The notes under the pieces are model-generated. The model had not been told where the DNA came from. It did not search any database and worked only from the letters and a program-made list of their open reading frames with translations. A DNA stretch of 64,000 bases. Source: Ruegeria sp. HKCCA6707. GTDB lineage: Bacteria; Pseudomonadota; Alphaproteobacteria; Rhodobacterales; Rhodobacteraceae. Below are positions 63,999 through 64,000 of this stretch, in pieces. The translations under genes were made by a program, and so were the position numbers. The stretch is taken from contig NZ_WQEG01000003.1 in assembly GCF_013033515.1 (NCBI RefSeq), forward strand, positions 1 to 64,000, given 5' to 3'. Each line of letters starts with the position of its first letter. Position 1 is the first letter of the stretch.

Positions 63999-64000
63999 TC

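Noticed and set aside
1..64000. CRISPR arrays, prophage genes or toxin-antitoxin pairs.
   Set aside because: No regularly spaced repeats, phage structural genes or paired small genes were seen anywhere in the window.

Overview
The window looks like a chromosomal segment of a marine Rhodobacterales (Roseobacter-group) alphaproteobacterium close to Ruegeria/Silicibacter. The evidence is high G+C, a B12-dependent ribonucleotide reductase (NrdJ), the Zwf-Pgl-Pgi set, a DmdB-like acyl-CoA ligase, an alphaproteobacterial LexA operator (GAAC-N7-GAAC), trpGDC-moaC-moeA-lexA gene order, a Usg protein and Hint_2/DUF1638 proteins. The genus is inferred from protein resemblance, not from an rRNA gene, and none is present.

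Layout. 0-1.2 kb: the end of an IS3-family element facing the 3' end of a tRNA-Leu gene. 1.4-7.7 kb: DedA, DsbB, an HNH nuclease, an RluE-like pseudouridine synthase, a glyoxalase, a four-gene AlkA/esterase/GNAT/ABM operon and an MFS transporter. 7.7-11.7 kb: a cysS-cimA-squalene-synthase-like operon preceded by a very short cysteine-rich reading frame with its own promoter. 11.8-16.6 kb: small hypothetical genes, an aminotransferase, a beta-barrel, an MttB-type methyltransferase and an EF-hand protein. 16.9-20.8 kb: nrdJ and a strongly structured 3' region. 21.3-24.1 kb: a lipoprotein, a broken CPCC-family gene, tRNA-Pro, DUF192, a double cold-shock protein and pdxH. 24.2-36.9 kb: fabI, gpt, an aminotransferase, a PpiD-like chaperone, the split trp genes, moaC-moeA and lexA. 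37-43 kb: comEC, gltX, gltA and a beta-barrel. 43-47.4 kb: an SPL-like radical SAM gene, a corrinoid protein, a Hint protein, DUF1638 and sufE. 47.5-54.7 kb: a lipoprotein, rnd, purM-purN, a tRNA with CAU anticodon, a sulfotransferase, a sensor kinase, an MBL hydrolase and duplicated tRNA-Asn genes. 54.7-64 kb: a DmdB-like ligase, pgi-pgl-zwf, a radical SAM protein, a YSC84 protein, a caspase-like protein and usg.

Most genes are housekeeping genes in short, translationally coupled operons. Corrinoid chemistry recurs: NrdJ, the MttB homologue and the corrinoid carrier with DUF1638 all point to dependence on vitamin B12. The most interesting non-coding signal is the predicted leaderless peptide MNRMTCIIICCISC upstream of cysteinyl-tRNA synthetase, which looks like a cysteine-sensing attenuator. 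Also notable are the structured RNA region after nrdJ, perfect palindromes before the DmdB-like gene and near the cold-shock gene, a broken CPCC gene, and a second LexA-box match at the start of the SPL-like gene.
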